Shown here: piece by piece, positions 34,413-42,825 of the stretch | Position numbering within the stretch: the stretch's first letter is position 1 | Layout of the letters: each line of letters opens with the position of its first letter | Source: Halocynthiibacter sp. SDUM655004 | Lineage (GTDB): Bacteria; Pseudomonadota; Alphaproteobacteria; Rhodobacterales; Rhodobacteraceae | Length of the DNA stretch: 64,000 nt | Assembly (NCBI RefSeq): GCF_026015885.1 | Contig: NZ_JAPDUG010000001.1 | Coordinates: forward strand, 496,001 to 560,000 | Direction: 5' to 3' | Notes under the pieces: generated by a model | What the model was told of the DNA's origin: nothing | Database searches by the model: none | What the model saw: only the letters and a program-made list of their open reading frames with translations | Position numbers and translations under genes: made by a program

Positions 34413-35633
34413 TTATTGGAAAGCCTGTAGCCCGGTTTGTCCGCGCCCGAGGATGAGGGCGTGGATATCGTGGGTTCCTTCATAGGTATTGACCGCTTCA
34501 AGGTTCATCACGTGCCGGATTACGCCGTATTCGTCGCTCACGCCATTACCGCCGTGCATATCGCGGGCGGTTCGGGCAATGTCGAGCGCTTTGCCGCAGT
34601 TGTTGCGCTTCATCAAGCTAATGAGATCAGACGAGACTTTACCGCTGTCCATCAAACGCCCCATCCGCAAACAACCTTGAAGGCCAAGGGAAATCTCGGT
34701 TTGCATATCGGCGAGCTTTTTCTGAACAAGCTGTGTGGCGGCGAGAGGTTTGCCGAATTGCTTGCGCTCTAGCGTATAGTCGCGCGCTGCATGCCAACAG
34801 AATTCCGCAGCGCCCATCGCTCCCCATGCAATGCCATAGCGTGCACGGTTAAGACAGCCAAACGGCCCTGCAAGCCCTTCGGCATAGGGCAAGAGGTTGT
34901 CTTCGGGTACAAACACCTCGTCCATATGGATCATTCCCGTGACAGATGCACGGAGCGAAAATTTCCCTTCGATCTTTGGCGCGCTCAAACCCTTCATGCC
35001 TTTCTCAAGGATGAAGCCCTTAATCTTTCCATCATGCGCGTCGGATTTGGCCCAGATGATGAACACATCGGCAATCGGTGAGTTGGTGATCCAGTTTTTG
35101 GCGCCCGAAAGTATATACCCGCCATCAACAGGCTTGGCGCGTGTGAGCATCCCCGCCGGATCAGAGCCGACATCAGGTTCCGTCAATCCAAAGCACCCTA
35201 CATATTCGCCGCTTGTTAGCTTTGGCAGGAATTTTTCGCGCTGCCCATCGGTGCCATAGGCAAAGATAGGATGTATCACGAGACTCGATTGCACCGACAT
35301 GGCCGAGCGATAGCCGGAGTCAACGCGCTCAACCTCGCGCGCAACCAGCCCGTAAGAGGTATAGCTTGCATCTACGCCGCCGAATTCTTCGGGAATGGTA
35401 GAGCCAAGCAAGCCGAGTTCTCCCATCTCATTGAAGATTTCACGGTCGAAAGTTTCGTTGCGGTTGGCCATCAATACTCGCGAGGCGAGGCGATCCTGAC
35501 AAAACGCATGGGCTGTGTCACGGATCAAGAGCTCTTCTTCCTCTAGCTGATCCTCCAGAAGAAACAGATCCGACCATTCCGGTTTGGCCAAACGTGCGCG
35601 GGCGTTTTCGGGGGTGTTGGGCTTTTGCGACAT
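34413..35633 (-). CDS. gcdH: Glutaryl-CoA dehydrogenase (acyl-CoA dehydrogenase family)
   Basis: FAD enzyme that oxidises and decarboxylates glutaryl-CoA to crotonyl-CoA, late in lysine and tryptophan breakdown. From ATG 35633, preceded by GGAG, it has 406 residues. Typical GCDH sequences: [15 protein letters not shown]-like [55 protein letters not shown] with the substrate-binding Arg, and the catalytic Glu in [17 protein letters not shown]. It is divergent from livH. Neighbouring kynA and kynU support an amino-acid catabolic setting. Confidence 0.9.
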   Translation of the reverse strand: MSQKPNTPENARARLAKPEWSDLFLLEDQLEEEELLIRDTAHAFCQDRLASRVLMANRNETFDREIFNEMGELGLLGSTIPEEFGGVDASYTSYGLVAREVERVDSGYRSAMSVQSSLVIHPIFAYGTDGQREKFLPKLTSGEYVGCFGLTEPDVGSDPAGMLTRAKPVDGGYILSGAKNWITNSPIADVFIIWAKSDAHDGKIKGFILEKGMKGLSAPKIEGKFSLRASVTGMIHMDEVFVPEDNLLPYAEGLAGPFGCLNRARYGIAWGAMGAAEFCWHAARDYTLERKQFGKPLAATQLVQKKLADMQTEISLGLQGCLRMGRLMDSGKVSSDLISLMKRNNCGKALDIARTARDMHGGNGVSDEYGVIRHVMNLEAVNTYEGTHDIHALILGRGQTGLQAFQ

Positions 35634-35813
35634 GGGGAACTCCAATAGGCCGAGGTTGCCGAAACTGAACAGGAGAAAGGCGGGTGGTTCAAGCGCGAAA
35701 TTGCCGCGCCGAACTGTGGCCGTTTTCATGCAGTTGCGCTGTTGCCGATCTTGCCCTCTGGATTTCCGCAGGCGCGGGCGTCACAAAGCGTAAAACACGT
35801 CGTGGAGGGGTAT

Positions 35814-36734
35814 GTGAGCGCTATCCTGTTGATAGAGCAGATTTTGAACGGGTTGCAATTCGGCGTCATGCTGTTTTTGACGGCGGCGGGGCTGACGCTC
35901 GTTTTCGGGGTCATGGGCCTCATCAATCTTGCGCATGGGTCTCTTTACATGGTCGGGGCTTTTGCGGCGGCTGCGGTTGCTGCGGCGACGGGGTCTTTCT
36001 TCCTCGCGCTTGTGGCCAGCTTGGCTGCGGCAGCGGCGGCGGGCGCAATCGTTGAGGTTGTGGTGATCCGCAGGCTCTATAATCGTGACCATCTCGATCA
36101 GGTTTTGGCAACCTTCGCGCTTATTCTGATCTTCTCTGAAGGGACGCGTTGGATTTTCGGGTCTTTTCCACTGTTTCTCAACATACCAGAGGCTCTATCC
36201 GGCCCCGTTACGCTGCCAGGTGGAATCCAGTATTCGCTTTACCGCCTGGTTTTGATCGGCATTGGCCTTGCTGTGGCGCTGGGCCTGTTCTTGTTAATCA
36301 ACAAAACGCGCCTCGGCATTCAAATCCGCGCTGGCGAGAATGACCGTGAGATGATCGCCGCACTCGGCATCGATATTTCGCGTCTTTATACGATTGTTTT
36401 CGCCCTCGGTGCGGCGCTCGCAGGATTTGCCGGCGCACTCGTCGGCGCGATCCAATCGGTGCAGGTGGGAATGGGGGAGCCTGTTTTGATCCTTGCTTTT
36501 GTGGTGATCGTGATCGGGGGGATTGGCTCTATCAAGGGCGCGCTTGTCGGCTCTATTCTCGTCGGGCTGACCGATACGCTTGGCGGGGTTTTGCTGCCTT
36601 CGTTCTTCAAGTTGTTCATGGACAATGCAGCCGCGACAGCAACAGGGACAGCGCTTGCGACAATGGCGATTTATATCCTGATGGCGCTGATCCTTGTGGT
36701 TAAACCAACCGGCCTTTACGGAGCATCCACATGA
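35814..36734 (+). CDS. livH: Branched-chain amino-acid-type ABC permease LivH
   Basis: Membrane subunit of a HAAT-family importer. I choose GTG 35814 (VSAILLIEQILNG) because GGAGGGG lies six bases upstream; an in-frame upstream start at 35742 adds a non-hydrophobic leader. The 306 residues form about eight helices with the family motifs LFLTAAGLTLVFGVMGLINLAHGSLYMVGAF, NDREMIAALGIDISRLYTIVFALGAALAGFAGAL and VIVIGGIGSIKGALVGSILVG. First of livH-M-G-F, all overlapping. No binding protein gene is adjacent. Confidence 0.93.
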   Translation: MSAILLIEQILNGLQFGVMLFLTAAGLTLVFGVMGLINLAHGSLYMVGAFAAAAVAAATGSFFLALVASLAAAAAAGAIVEVVVIRRLYNRDHLDQVLATFALILIFSEGTRWIFGSFPLFLNIPEALSGPVTLPGGIQYSLYRLVLIGIGLAVALGLFLLINKTRLGIQIRAGENDREMIAALGIDISRLYTIVFALGAALAGFAGALVGAIQSVQVGMGEPVLILAFVVIVIGGIGSIKGALVGSILVGLTDTLGGVLLPSFFKLFMDNAAATATGTALATMAIYILMALILVVKPTGLYGAST

Positions 36735-37714
36735 GCCGCGAAGCCTATATCAACGCCATAGTAGTTGCTGTTTTGCTGGCGGTTCCACTTTGGGCGTGGG
36801 TCGCCGATGCACCCTTTATCATTACCCTCGCCACACGGATTGCCATTTTGGCGTTGGCGGGTGTCGGGCTGAATATTGCGCTTGGATTGGGTGGAATGGT
36901 GAGCCTTGGTCATGCTGTATTCTTCGGGATCGGTGGTTATGCAATGGGTATACTTGCCAGCCACGCGCAGGATTATAGCCCCCTTATGGAGTGGCCGTTC
37001 CTAATTGAAGGGACGAAATCCATGCCGGTCATATGGCTCGCGGCTCTACTGATGTCAGGTCTTGCCGCGCTCTTGATCGGGTTCTTGTCGCTTCGAACCT
37101 CTGGCGTTTACTTCATTATGATAACGCTCGCTTTTGGCCAGATGTTTTTCTATTTCACCGTTAGTTGGCCTGCCTATGGTGGCGAGGATGGCTTGCCGAT
37201 CTATGTGCGTAATTCCTTCCCTGGGCTAAATACGCTCGACCCGATCCAGTTCTTTTTGATTTGTTTTGCGGTGCTGGGGCTGGCGCTCGGGTTCTCCGCT
37301 GCTCTGGCGCGCTCGCCATTTGGGCTTGCGCTTAATGCCACCCGCCAACAGGCCACGCGAGTCGAAGCTGTGGGCATTGCTCCATTCCGTATCCGGCTTG
37401 TTGGGTTCGTGATCTCGGGCATGATAACAGGATTGGCTGGCGCGCTCTTTGCCGATCTTAACCGTTTCGTCAGCCCGACAATGTTCTCGTGGCAAACCAG
37501 CGGCGAGATCATGGTTTTTGTAATTCTTGGTGGTGTGGCGCGGCTGTTCGGGCCTGTGGTTGGCGCTGCGATCTTTATCACGCTCGAACATCTGCTCGGC
37601 GGTGTTTCGGATTACTGGCATATCTACCTTGGAGCGCTTCTGCTTTTGGTCGTGCTGTTTGCGCGTGGCGGGGTGATCGGCCTGTTGAGTTCATGGAGGA
37701 AAGCCAGTGTCTGA
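36731..37714 (+). CDS. livM: Branched-chain amino-acid-type ABC permease LivM
   Basis: Second membrane subunit, 327 residues with about ten helices. Motifs: GVGLNIALGLGGMVSLGHAVFFGIGGYA, SLRTSGVYFIMITLAFGQMFFYF, NATRQQATRVEAVGIAPFRIRLVGFVISGMITGLAGALF and VFVILGGVARLFGPVVGAAIF. Overlaps livH by four bases and livG by eight. Confidence 0.94.
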   Translation: MSREAYINAIVVAVLLAVPLWAWVADAPFIITLATRIAILALAGVGLNIALGLGGMVSLGHAVFFGIGGYAMGILASHAQDYSPLMEWPFLIEGTKSMPVIWLAALLMSGLAALLIGFLSLRTSGVYFIMITLAFGQMFFYFTVSWPAYGGEDGLPIYVRNSFPGLNTLDPIQFFLICFAVLGLALGFSAALARSPFGLALNATRQQATRVEAVGIAPFRIRLVGFVISGMITGLAGALFADLNRFVSPTMFSWQTSGEIMVFVILGGVARLFGPVVGAAIFITLEHLLGGVSDYWHIYLGALLLLVVLFARGGVIGLLSSWRKASV

Positions 37715-38456
37715 TCCGCTTCTCTCTGTGCACGGCCTTTCTAAACGATTTGGCGCTCTTCAGGCATCAAACGATATTACGCTTGATGTGCGGTCTGGTG
37801 AAATTCACGCTCTGATTGGTCCGAACGGTGCTGGCAAATCGACGTTGATCCAGCAAATCTGCGGCGCGCTTCGTCCTGACACGGGGGAGGTTTGGTTTGA
37901 TGGCCAGAACGTCACCCCGCTATCCGTTGCCGAGCGTGCGCGCATGGGGCTTGGCCGAACCTTCCAGATTTCGTCACTTGCGATGGAAGATACCGTTTTA
38001 CAAAACGCAGTCTTAGGGGCGCTTGGCGGCCATGGCGCGCCGTTTCGGTTTTTTAGGCCGGTGTTAAAAGACGCTGCGCTTGTTGCGCGTGCAGAGGAAG
38101 CTCTTGCGCGCGTGGATATGCTGAAGTTCGCGGATAAACGCACCGCCGATCTAAGCCACGGCCAGCGTCGCCAGCTTGAAATCGCCGTCGCGCTCACCTT
38201 GCAACCCAAGCTCTTCGTGATGGACGAACCAATGGCGGGGCTTGGTGCAAGCGGGACCAAAGACCTAACGCCAATCCTAAGCGCGTTGCGCCATGACGCG
38301 CCGATCCTGCTGGTAGAACACGATATGGATGCGGTTTTTGCGCTCGCGGACCGCATAAGCGTTCTGGTCTATGGTAAGGTGATTGCGACAGGGACAGTCG
38401 ATGAAATCCGTGCGGATGCCGCCGTGCGCGAGGCTTATTTGGGAGAGGACGCATGA
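37707..38456 (+). CDS. livG: Branched-chain amino-acid-type ABC ATPase LivG
   Basis: First ATP-binding subunit, 249 residues. Walker A GPNGAGKSTLIQQICG, signature DLSHGQRRQLEIAVALTL, Walker B LFVMDEPMAGLGASGTK, switch VEHDMDAVFALADR, ending AVREAYLGEDA as in LivG proteins. Its stop overlaps livF by four bases. Note LSHG instead of LSGG in the signature, which is common in this family. Confidence 0.94.
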   Translation: MSDPLLSVHGLSKRFGALQASNDITLDVRSGEIHALIGPNGAGKSTLIQQICGALRPDTGEVWFDGQNVTPLSVAERARMGLGRTFQISSLAMEDTVLQNAVLGALGGHGAPFRFFRPVLKDAALVARAEEALARVDMLKFADKRTADLSHGQRRQLEIAVALTLQPKLFVMDEPMAGLGASGTKDLTPILSALRHDAPILLVEHDMDAVFALADRISVLVYGKVIATGTVDEIRADAAVREAYLGEDA

Positions 38457-39142
38457 GCCTTTTGTCACTGCGGAACGTAAGTGCGTTTTATGGCCAGTCA
38501 CAGGCACTCTCCTGTGTCGATCTTGATGTGGAGGAAGGCGCGCTTGTTGCCTTGATGGGCCGCAACGGCATGGGCAAGAGCACGACGATTAAGGTGATCC
38601 TGCAAATGTTGCCCGCTGCGGGCGGTGAGATTGCTTTTGATGGGAAGGACCTTCGTGCCTTGCCCTCTCACAAGGCCGCGCGACTTGGGATTGGGCTCGT
38701 ACCAGAAGGGCGGCGGTGTTTCCGCTCGCTATCGGTTGAAGAAAACCTGTTGGCTGCGGCCCGTAAAGGGCATTGGGATATCGCGCGCGTTGGTGAAATT
38801 TTCCCACGCCTGCTTGAGCGGCGCAAACAATCCGCAGGGTCGCTTTCGGGCGGTGAACAACAAATGTTGGCGATTGGCCGCGCGTTGATGACAAACCCGC
38901 GTTTGATGGTGCTTGATGAGGCCACCGAAGGGCTGGCCCCATTGGTGCGGCAAGACATCTGGAACGCAATCTCGACCCTCAAGCGCGAGTCTGGGCTATC
39001 GTTTTTGATCGTCGATAAAACGCTTAAGGAAATCTCTGCTGTGGCAGATAAAATCGTGGTCATGGCGCGGGGCGAGACCGTGTGGAACGGCGTGCCAAAC
39101 GCTCTAACCCCTGAAATCACAGACCGCTATTTGGGTGTTTGA
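38453..39142 (+). CDS. livF: Branched-chain amino-acid-type ABC ATPase LivF
   Basis: Second ATP-binding subunit, 229 residues. Walker A GRNGMGKSTTIKVILQ, LGLVPEGRRCF after the Q-loop region, signature SLSGGEQQMLAIGRALM, Walker B LMVLDEATEGLAP. The last 16 bases overlap the end of the convergent kynA, so no terminator separates them. Substrate is unknown; position between gcdH and kynA suggests an amino acid or kynurenine-pathway compound (inference). Confidence 0.94.
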   Translation: MSLLSLRNVSAFYGQSQALSCVDLDVEEGALVALMGRNGMGKSTTIKVILQMLPAAGGEIAFDGKDLRALPSHKAARLGIGLVPEGRRCFRSLSVEENLLAAARKGHWDIARVGEIFPRLLERRKQSAGSLSGGEQQMLAIGRALMTNPRLMVLDEATEGLAPLVRQDIWNAISTLKRESGLSFLIVDKTLKEISAVADKIVVMARGETVWNGVPNALTPEITDRYLGV

Positions 39143-40023
39143 TCCTTCGGGTAAAACAACTCCGACCGAACATCATAAAGATCATGGAAAAAGCGCAGGT
39201 TTAGCGCGCGCTTGAGGAAGGCCACTCCAGACGAGCCGCCCGTTCCGTGCTGCATCCCGATCACCCGCTCCACGGCGGAAGCATGATCAAACCGCCAGCG
39301 TTGGAACAATGTCTCGATGTCCATCAGCGCCTCAGCAAGGCAATAGAGATCCCAGTGATCGTCGGTGTTGAGGTATACTTCTTTCCAGATCGCCACGATC
39401 CGCGCGTCACCACCATAAGGCTCGCTAAAATCGCGTTCTAACAGTTCTTCGGGAACCTCAAATCCTTGCCGCGCGAGCAGGCGGATAACCTCATCATAGA
39501 CCGATGGCTCGCGGATTTCGCGCTCCAGCATTTCGGTCACGGCGGCATCGTGTTTGTGTACGCCCATGGTCGCGCGATCTTTGTTGCCGAGGATGAACTC
39601 AATGCGGCGATAGCCATAGCTTTGAAAGCCGGAGCTGTTGCCAAGCGCGTCACGGAACAGCATGTAATCCGCGGGCGTCATCGTAAGCAGAGTTTCCCAA
39701 GAGGCGATGAGCTGCTTCTGTATGGACTTGATCCGCGCCACGTTCTTGATCGCAGGGCCAAAACGGTCGTGGCGCAGGTGATCGCGCATCACAACGATCT
39801 GGTGATGCATCAGCTTGAGCCACAGTTCGCTGGCTTGGTGAATGATTACAAAGAGCAATTCATCGGGCTGCGCAGGGTCTTGAAACGTGTCCTGAATGTT
39901 CAAAAGCGTGTCGAGATTTAAAAAATCGCCATAGCTGCTGCGTTTCTTCTCGCTGAAATCGGTAACGAGCGTTTCTTCGACGCCGCGCTCAAGGATACGG
40001 TCTTTTTTCGGTGGATTACTCAT
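39127..40023 (-). CDS. kynA: Tryptophan 2,3-dioxygenase
   Basis: Haem enzyme opening the indole ring of L-tryptophan to N-formylkynurenine. From ATG 40023 it has 298 residues. Motifs: SYGDFLNLDTLLNIQ, the region HQASELWLKLMHHQIVVMRDHL with the distal His, FRDALGNSSGFQSYGYRRIEF and LYCLAEALMDIETLFQRWRFDHASAVERVIGMQHGTGGSSG with the haem-ligand His. It overlaps the GntR gene upstream as ATGA, so regulator and enzyme share one mRNA. No kynB formamidase is next to it. Confidence 0.96.
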   Translation of the reverse strand: MSNPPKKDRILERGVEETLVTDFSEKKRSSYGDFLNLDTLLNIQDTFQDPAQPDELLFVIIHQASELWLKLMHHQIVVMRDHLRHDRFGPAIKNVARIKSIQKQLIASWETLLTMTPADYMLFRDALGNSSGFQSYGYRRIEFILGNKDRATMGVHKHDAAVTEMLEREIREPSVYDEVIRLLARQGFEVPEELLERDFSEPYGGDARIVAIWKEVYLNTDDHWDLYCLAEALMDIETLFQRWRFDHASAVERVIGMQHGTGGSSGVAFLKRALNLRFFHDLYDVRSELFYPKDQTPK

Positions 40024-40763
40024 GCGCGGGCTTTCTTCTTGCTTGGGTGCTGCACGAGGAGTTTTTGCATCTCGGTGTAGCATTCCATGGATTTCTGGGA
40101 GTGTTGTGCGAGTGCTGGGAGGGCAGCACTCGTATCGCGGTCAAGCACGGCTGTCATCAGTGTTTCGTGGTCCGCAATGCCCGTGGCTTCAGTGAGCAAG
40201 CCGTTTACCTTGTCGGCAATTTCGGGCGCGGTTTCCGCGATCTGGCGGAGGCCGCTCATGATGTTGCGTTGATACATCTGAAGGTGTGCGCCGAGTTGGG
40301 CGTTGAGATGGTGAAGCCAGTCTGATCCGCAGCCCGACAAAAGCGCGGTATGAAATGCGGCGTGGCGGGTCTCCCAATTGGTGAATTCGGCGTCATCGGT
40401 CCTCAGATTTGGGGTTTCAATACGTTGGAACTGATAGAAGGCGGCAACGATGCGCCCCTCCCAATCCTCGCCGCCCGTTTCAATGGACTTGGTGAGTAAC
40501 TCGCTTTCGATTAAAAGGCGGCTCTGGCTCAAATCGGTGAGACCCTCGTCGGACATCGCGGCAACTGCGAACCCGCTGTTATGTGCCATCTGTACGAGGC
40601 GCTCTGCTTGTAGTCGCGTGAGCGCTTCACGGATCGGAGTGAGCCCCCAACCGTTCTCGCGCGCTAGGGTCGCAGCGCGCAGAGGCATACCGGCGGGCAA
40701 AGTGCCGCAAAGAATTTGCTGCCTGATTTCTTGGTAAACACGATCTGCGTTTGACAGACTCAT
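40020..40763 (-). CDS. GntR-family (FCD) regulator of the kynurenine genes
   Basis: Probable transcriptional regulator of kynA and the divergent kynU. The 247-residue protein has a winged helix with GMPLRAATLARENGWGLTPIREALTRLQAERLVQMAHNSGFAVA (residues about 20-65) and an FCD-type helical domain with WETRHAAFHTALLSGCGSDWL. It is co-transcribed with kynA (4-bp overlap) and 105 bp from kynU. Better-known kynurenine regulators (KynR) are Lrp/AsnC proteins, so a GntR controller is unusual. The inverted repeat at 40791-40831 is its likely operator. Confidence 0.88.
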   Translation of the reverse strand: MSLSNADRVYQEIRQQILCGTLPAGMPLRAATLARENGWGLTPIREALTRLQAERLVQMAHNSGFAVAAMSDEGLTDLSQSRLLIESELLTKSIETGGEDWEGRIVAAFYQFQRIETPNLRTDDAEFTNWETRHAAFHTALLSGCGSDWLHHLNAQLGAHLQMYQRNIMSGLRQIAETAPEIADKVNGLLTEATGIADHETLMTAVLDRDTSAALPALAQHSQKSMECYTEMQKLLVQHPSKKKARA

Positions 40764-40790
40764 GGGGCATGCCTCCTGTTTGCGGCAAAT

Positions 40791-40831
40791 ATCTTATAAA
40801 ATATTTCCTCTTGCAAGAAATTTTATAAGAT
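40791..40831. promoter_or_regulatory. Long inverted repeat between the GntR-kynA and kynU genes
   Basis: ATCTTATAAAAT (40791-40802) is repeated as its exact reverse complement ATTTTATAAGAT (40820-40831), 17 bp apart; the arms extend further with ATTTC/GAAA. Centre to centre the arms are 29 bp apart. It lies in the divergent promoter region, 37 bp upstream of the kynU ATG. This is most likely a pair of GntR operator half-sites or two operators. Confidence 0.65.
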
Positions 40832-40868
40832 TTATGAAGGTCTGCAATAGCGAGATCAGGAGACGCAC

Positions 40869-42110
40869 ATGATTACCCGTAACGATTGTGAGAAAATGGA
40901 CGCCACAGACCCAATGGCGGCCGTGCGTGATTTGTTTACTCTGCCAGAGGGAGAGATTTATCTCGATGGCAACTCGCTTGGCGCATTGCCAAAGGCGGCT
41001 CCGGCACGGATTGCGAAGGCTGTTGAGCAAGAGTGGGGCGTTGATTTGATCCGAAGCTGGGGAAAAGCTGAATGGTTCACGATGCCCGAGCGGCTTGGCG
41101 ATCGGCTCGGGCGGTTGATCGGCGCAGCGGAAGGGCAGATCGTCGTTTGTGATTCCACCTCGATCAACATTTACAAAGCGCTGCACGCAGCTATGGCAGC
41201 CCGGCCGGACCGCAAGGTGATCGTTTCGGAAACTGCGAGCTTTCCGACTGACCTTTATATGATCGAGGGCGCGTTGGCGGGGCAGGGGAAGGCCTATTCC
41301 TCGCGGCTGTTGGGCCGTGATGGCGATGATATTGCCGAGTTGATCGATGGTGATGTCGCTGCTGTTCTTCTGTCGAACGTGGATTACAAAACCGGTGCGC
41401 TGCATGATATGGAGCGGATTACAAAGCTCGCCCACGACGCTGGTGCGATGGTGATCTGGGATCTGTGCCACTCTGCGGGTGTCATACCAATGGAGCTTGA
41501 CCGGATCGGTGCAGATTTTGCGGTCGGGTGCACGTACAAATACCTCAATGCAGGCCCGGGAGCGCCCGCCTTTATTTATGTGGCGACGCGCCATCAAGAA
41601 GGAACAACTCAGCCGCTTTCGGGGTGGTGGGGCCACGCGGCGCCATTCGCATTCGAAACAGGATATCGCCCCACAAGCGGTATTCGGCGTTTCCTTTGTG
41701 GAACACAGCCGATCTTGTCGATGACTGGTGTTGAGACCGCGCTGGATGTGTTTGACACGTTTGACATCAAAGACGCCCGCACCAAGAGCCAGAAGCTTAC
41801 GGGGCTGTTCATGGACCTCGTGGCGCAATCGGAGATTTGTAACGTGCTGCGTCCGATTTCGCCACGCGAGGATGCGATCCGTGGCAGCCAAGTTTCATAT
41901 GCGTTTAAGAATGGCTACCCTGTTGTCAAAGCTATGATCGAGAAAGGCGTGGTTGGCGATTTCCGTGCGCCTGATGTGATGCGCTTCGGCTTCGCGCCGT
42001 GCTACCTGCGCTATGTTGATGTATTTGATGCGGTTGCTGCGCTCGAAGATGCTCTGACACGCGAAGTTTGGAACATCGCGAAATACTGTGAAATGGAAGC
42101 GGTGACATAG
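40869..42110 (+). CDS. kynU: Kynureninase
   Basis: PLP enzyme splitting kynurenine to anthranilate and alanine. The 413-residue protein has YLDGNSLGALP at the N-terminus, the PLP-phosphate region CDSTSINIYKAL, WDLCHSAGVIPMEL with the cofactor-binding Asp, and the Schiff-base Lys in CTYKYLNAGPGAPAF (K224). ATG 40869 follows AGGAGA. It is divergent from GntR-kynA, so tryptophan would be taken to anthranilate by this locus. Confidence 0.96.
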   Translation: MITRNDCEKMDATDPMAAVRDLFTLPEGEIYLDGNSLGALPKAAPARIAKAVEQEWGVDLIRSWGKAEWFTMPERLGDRLGRLIGAAEGQIVVCDSTSINIYKALHAAMAARPDRKVIVSETASFPTDLYMIEGALAGQGKAYSSRLLGRDGDDIAELIDGDVAAVLLSNVDYKTGALHDMERITKLAHDAGAMVIWDLCHSAGVIPMELDRIGADFAVGCTYKYLNAGPGAPAFIYVATRHQEGTTQPLSGWWGHAAPFAFETGYRPTSGIRRFLCGTQPILSMTGVETALDVFDTFDIKDARTKSQKLTGLFMDLVAQSEICNVLRPISPREDAIRGSQVSYAFKNGYPVVKAMIEKGVVGDFRAPDVMRFGFAPCYLRYVDVFDAVAALEDALTREVWNIAKYCEMEAVT

Positions 42111-42166
42111 CAGCGCGGCCAAAACCGCCAGAGTGCGGAGCCGATACTTTCAAACTTGTTGGGATT

Positions 42167-42243
42167 TGGTAGCGGAGGAGGGACTTGAACCCCCGACACG
42201 CGGATTATGATTCCGCTGCTCTAACCACCTGAGCTACTCCGCC
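42167..42243 (-). tRNA. tRNA-Met (anticodon CAT), elongator type
   Basis: On the minus strand the 77 bases fold as a cloverleaf: acceptor GGCGGAG/CTCCGCT (first pair G-T), D-arm GCTC-N-GAGC, anticodon stem GCGGA/TCCGC with loop ATCATAA (anticodon CAT), T-arm GGGGGTTCAAGTCCCTC, and an encoded CCA. Elongator tRNA-Met is preferred over tRNA-Ile2 or initiator because the first pair is not the initiator mismatch and the sequence starts GGCGGAGTAGCTCAG. Confidence 0.93.
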
Positions 42244-42762
42244 AAACCGTGGGGGTGTTTAGGCCCGTCCGCTTTGGGCGTCAAGTGGGTTTACACTGAT
42301 TTTTGCGGCAGGGCAGAATTTTCTTGCTGGCGGCTCTGGGCCAAGAATTCGTGTGCCCGATTTTTGGAATTGAATTGGGTTCCTCGCCCGCTTTTGGGTA
42401 GGGGCGTTATTCATCGCGCTCTTATCTGGCGAGCGAGCCATCAATGACGTTCTGGGTCGCGTCGTGGATGTCATCCGCCGCTGGAAAGGCGAGGGGAAAC
42501 TGTGGTGCCGGCGATGCCATCAAGGCCTCCCCAACCACCAGCGGGTATACGTGCGACGGTTTGGTGGTGCCGTTTGGAACCGTTACGCAGGTCGGCTCGT
42601 CGTAGTCGAGGGAGGCTTCCATGTGGCGAACATGGACGTGCGCAGGCATCTCGTTCCAGGCAGCGTTGTTGGAGGGCTAAGTTTTGCTCACCAGAGGCCG
42701 ACAGTTTCTGAAGCCCTCTGGTCGGATAGATTTACAGAACGAGCGATCGTTCTAAACAAACG
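42244..42762. other. Gap between tRNA-Met and the rhaI terminator, mostly unassigned
   Basis: About 520 bases with no recognisable gene. A minus-strand frame at 42422-42649 (75 codons, beginning MPAHVHVRHMEAS) is the most protein-like stretch; I do not recognise it and see no clear ribosome site. The opposite strand has a 115-codon frame at 42464-42811 that runs through the terminator and is unlikely. A short palindrome AGAACGA-GCGA-TCGTTCT lies at 42736-42753. This may be the remains of a decayed gene. Confidence 0.35.
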
Positions 42763-42796
42763 AAAAACCCGAAGCCAGTTGATAGGCTTCGGGTTT
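42763..42796 (-). terminator. Intrinsic terminator of the rhaDI transcript
   Basis: Read on the minus strand, AAACCCGAAGCC, loop TATCAACT, GGCTTCGGGTTTTT: a perfect 12-bp stem ending in T5, 30 bp after the rhaI stop. A weaker outer pairing of CAAAC/GTTTG extends it. Confidence 0.92.
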
Positions 42797-42825
42797 GTTT
42801 GTGTTCGGTGAGTGAACGTTCCGTT

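Noticed and set aside
40794-41891. 365-codon minus-strand frame opposite kynU
   Set aside because: Antisense to the intact kynureninase gene, no domain, starts without a ribosome site.
42167-42243. tRNA-Met as a possible integration site
   Set aside because: No integrase, direct repeat of the tRNA 3' end or mobile gene found within the neighbouring kilobases.
42464-42811. 115-codon plus-strand frame in the gap before rhaI
   Set aside because: Runs through the strong rhaI terminator stem and has no recognisable motif; not a supported gene.
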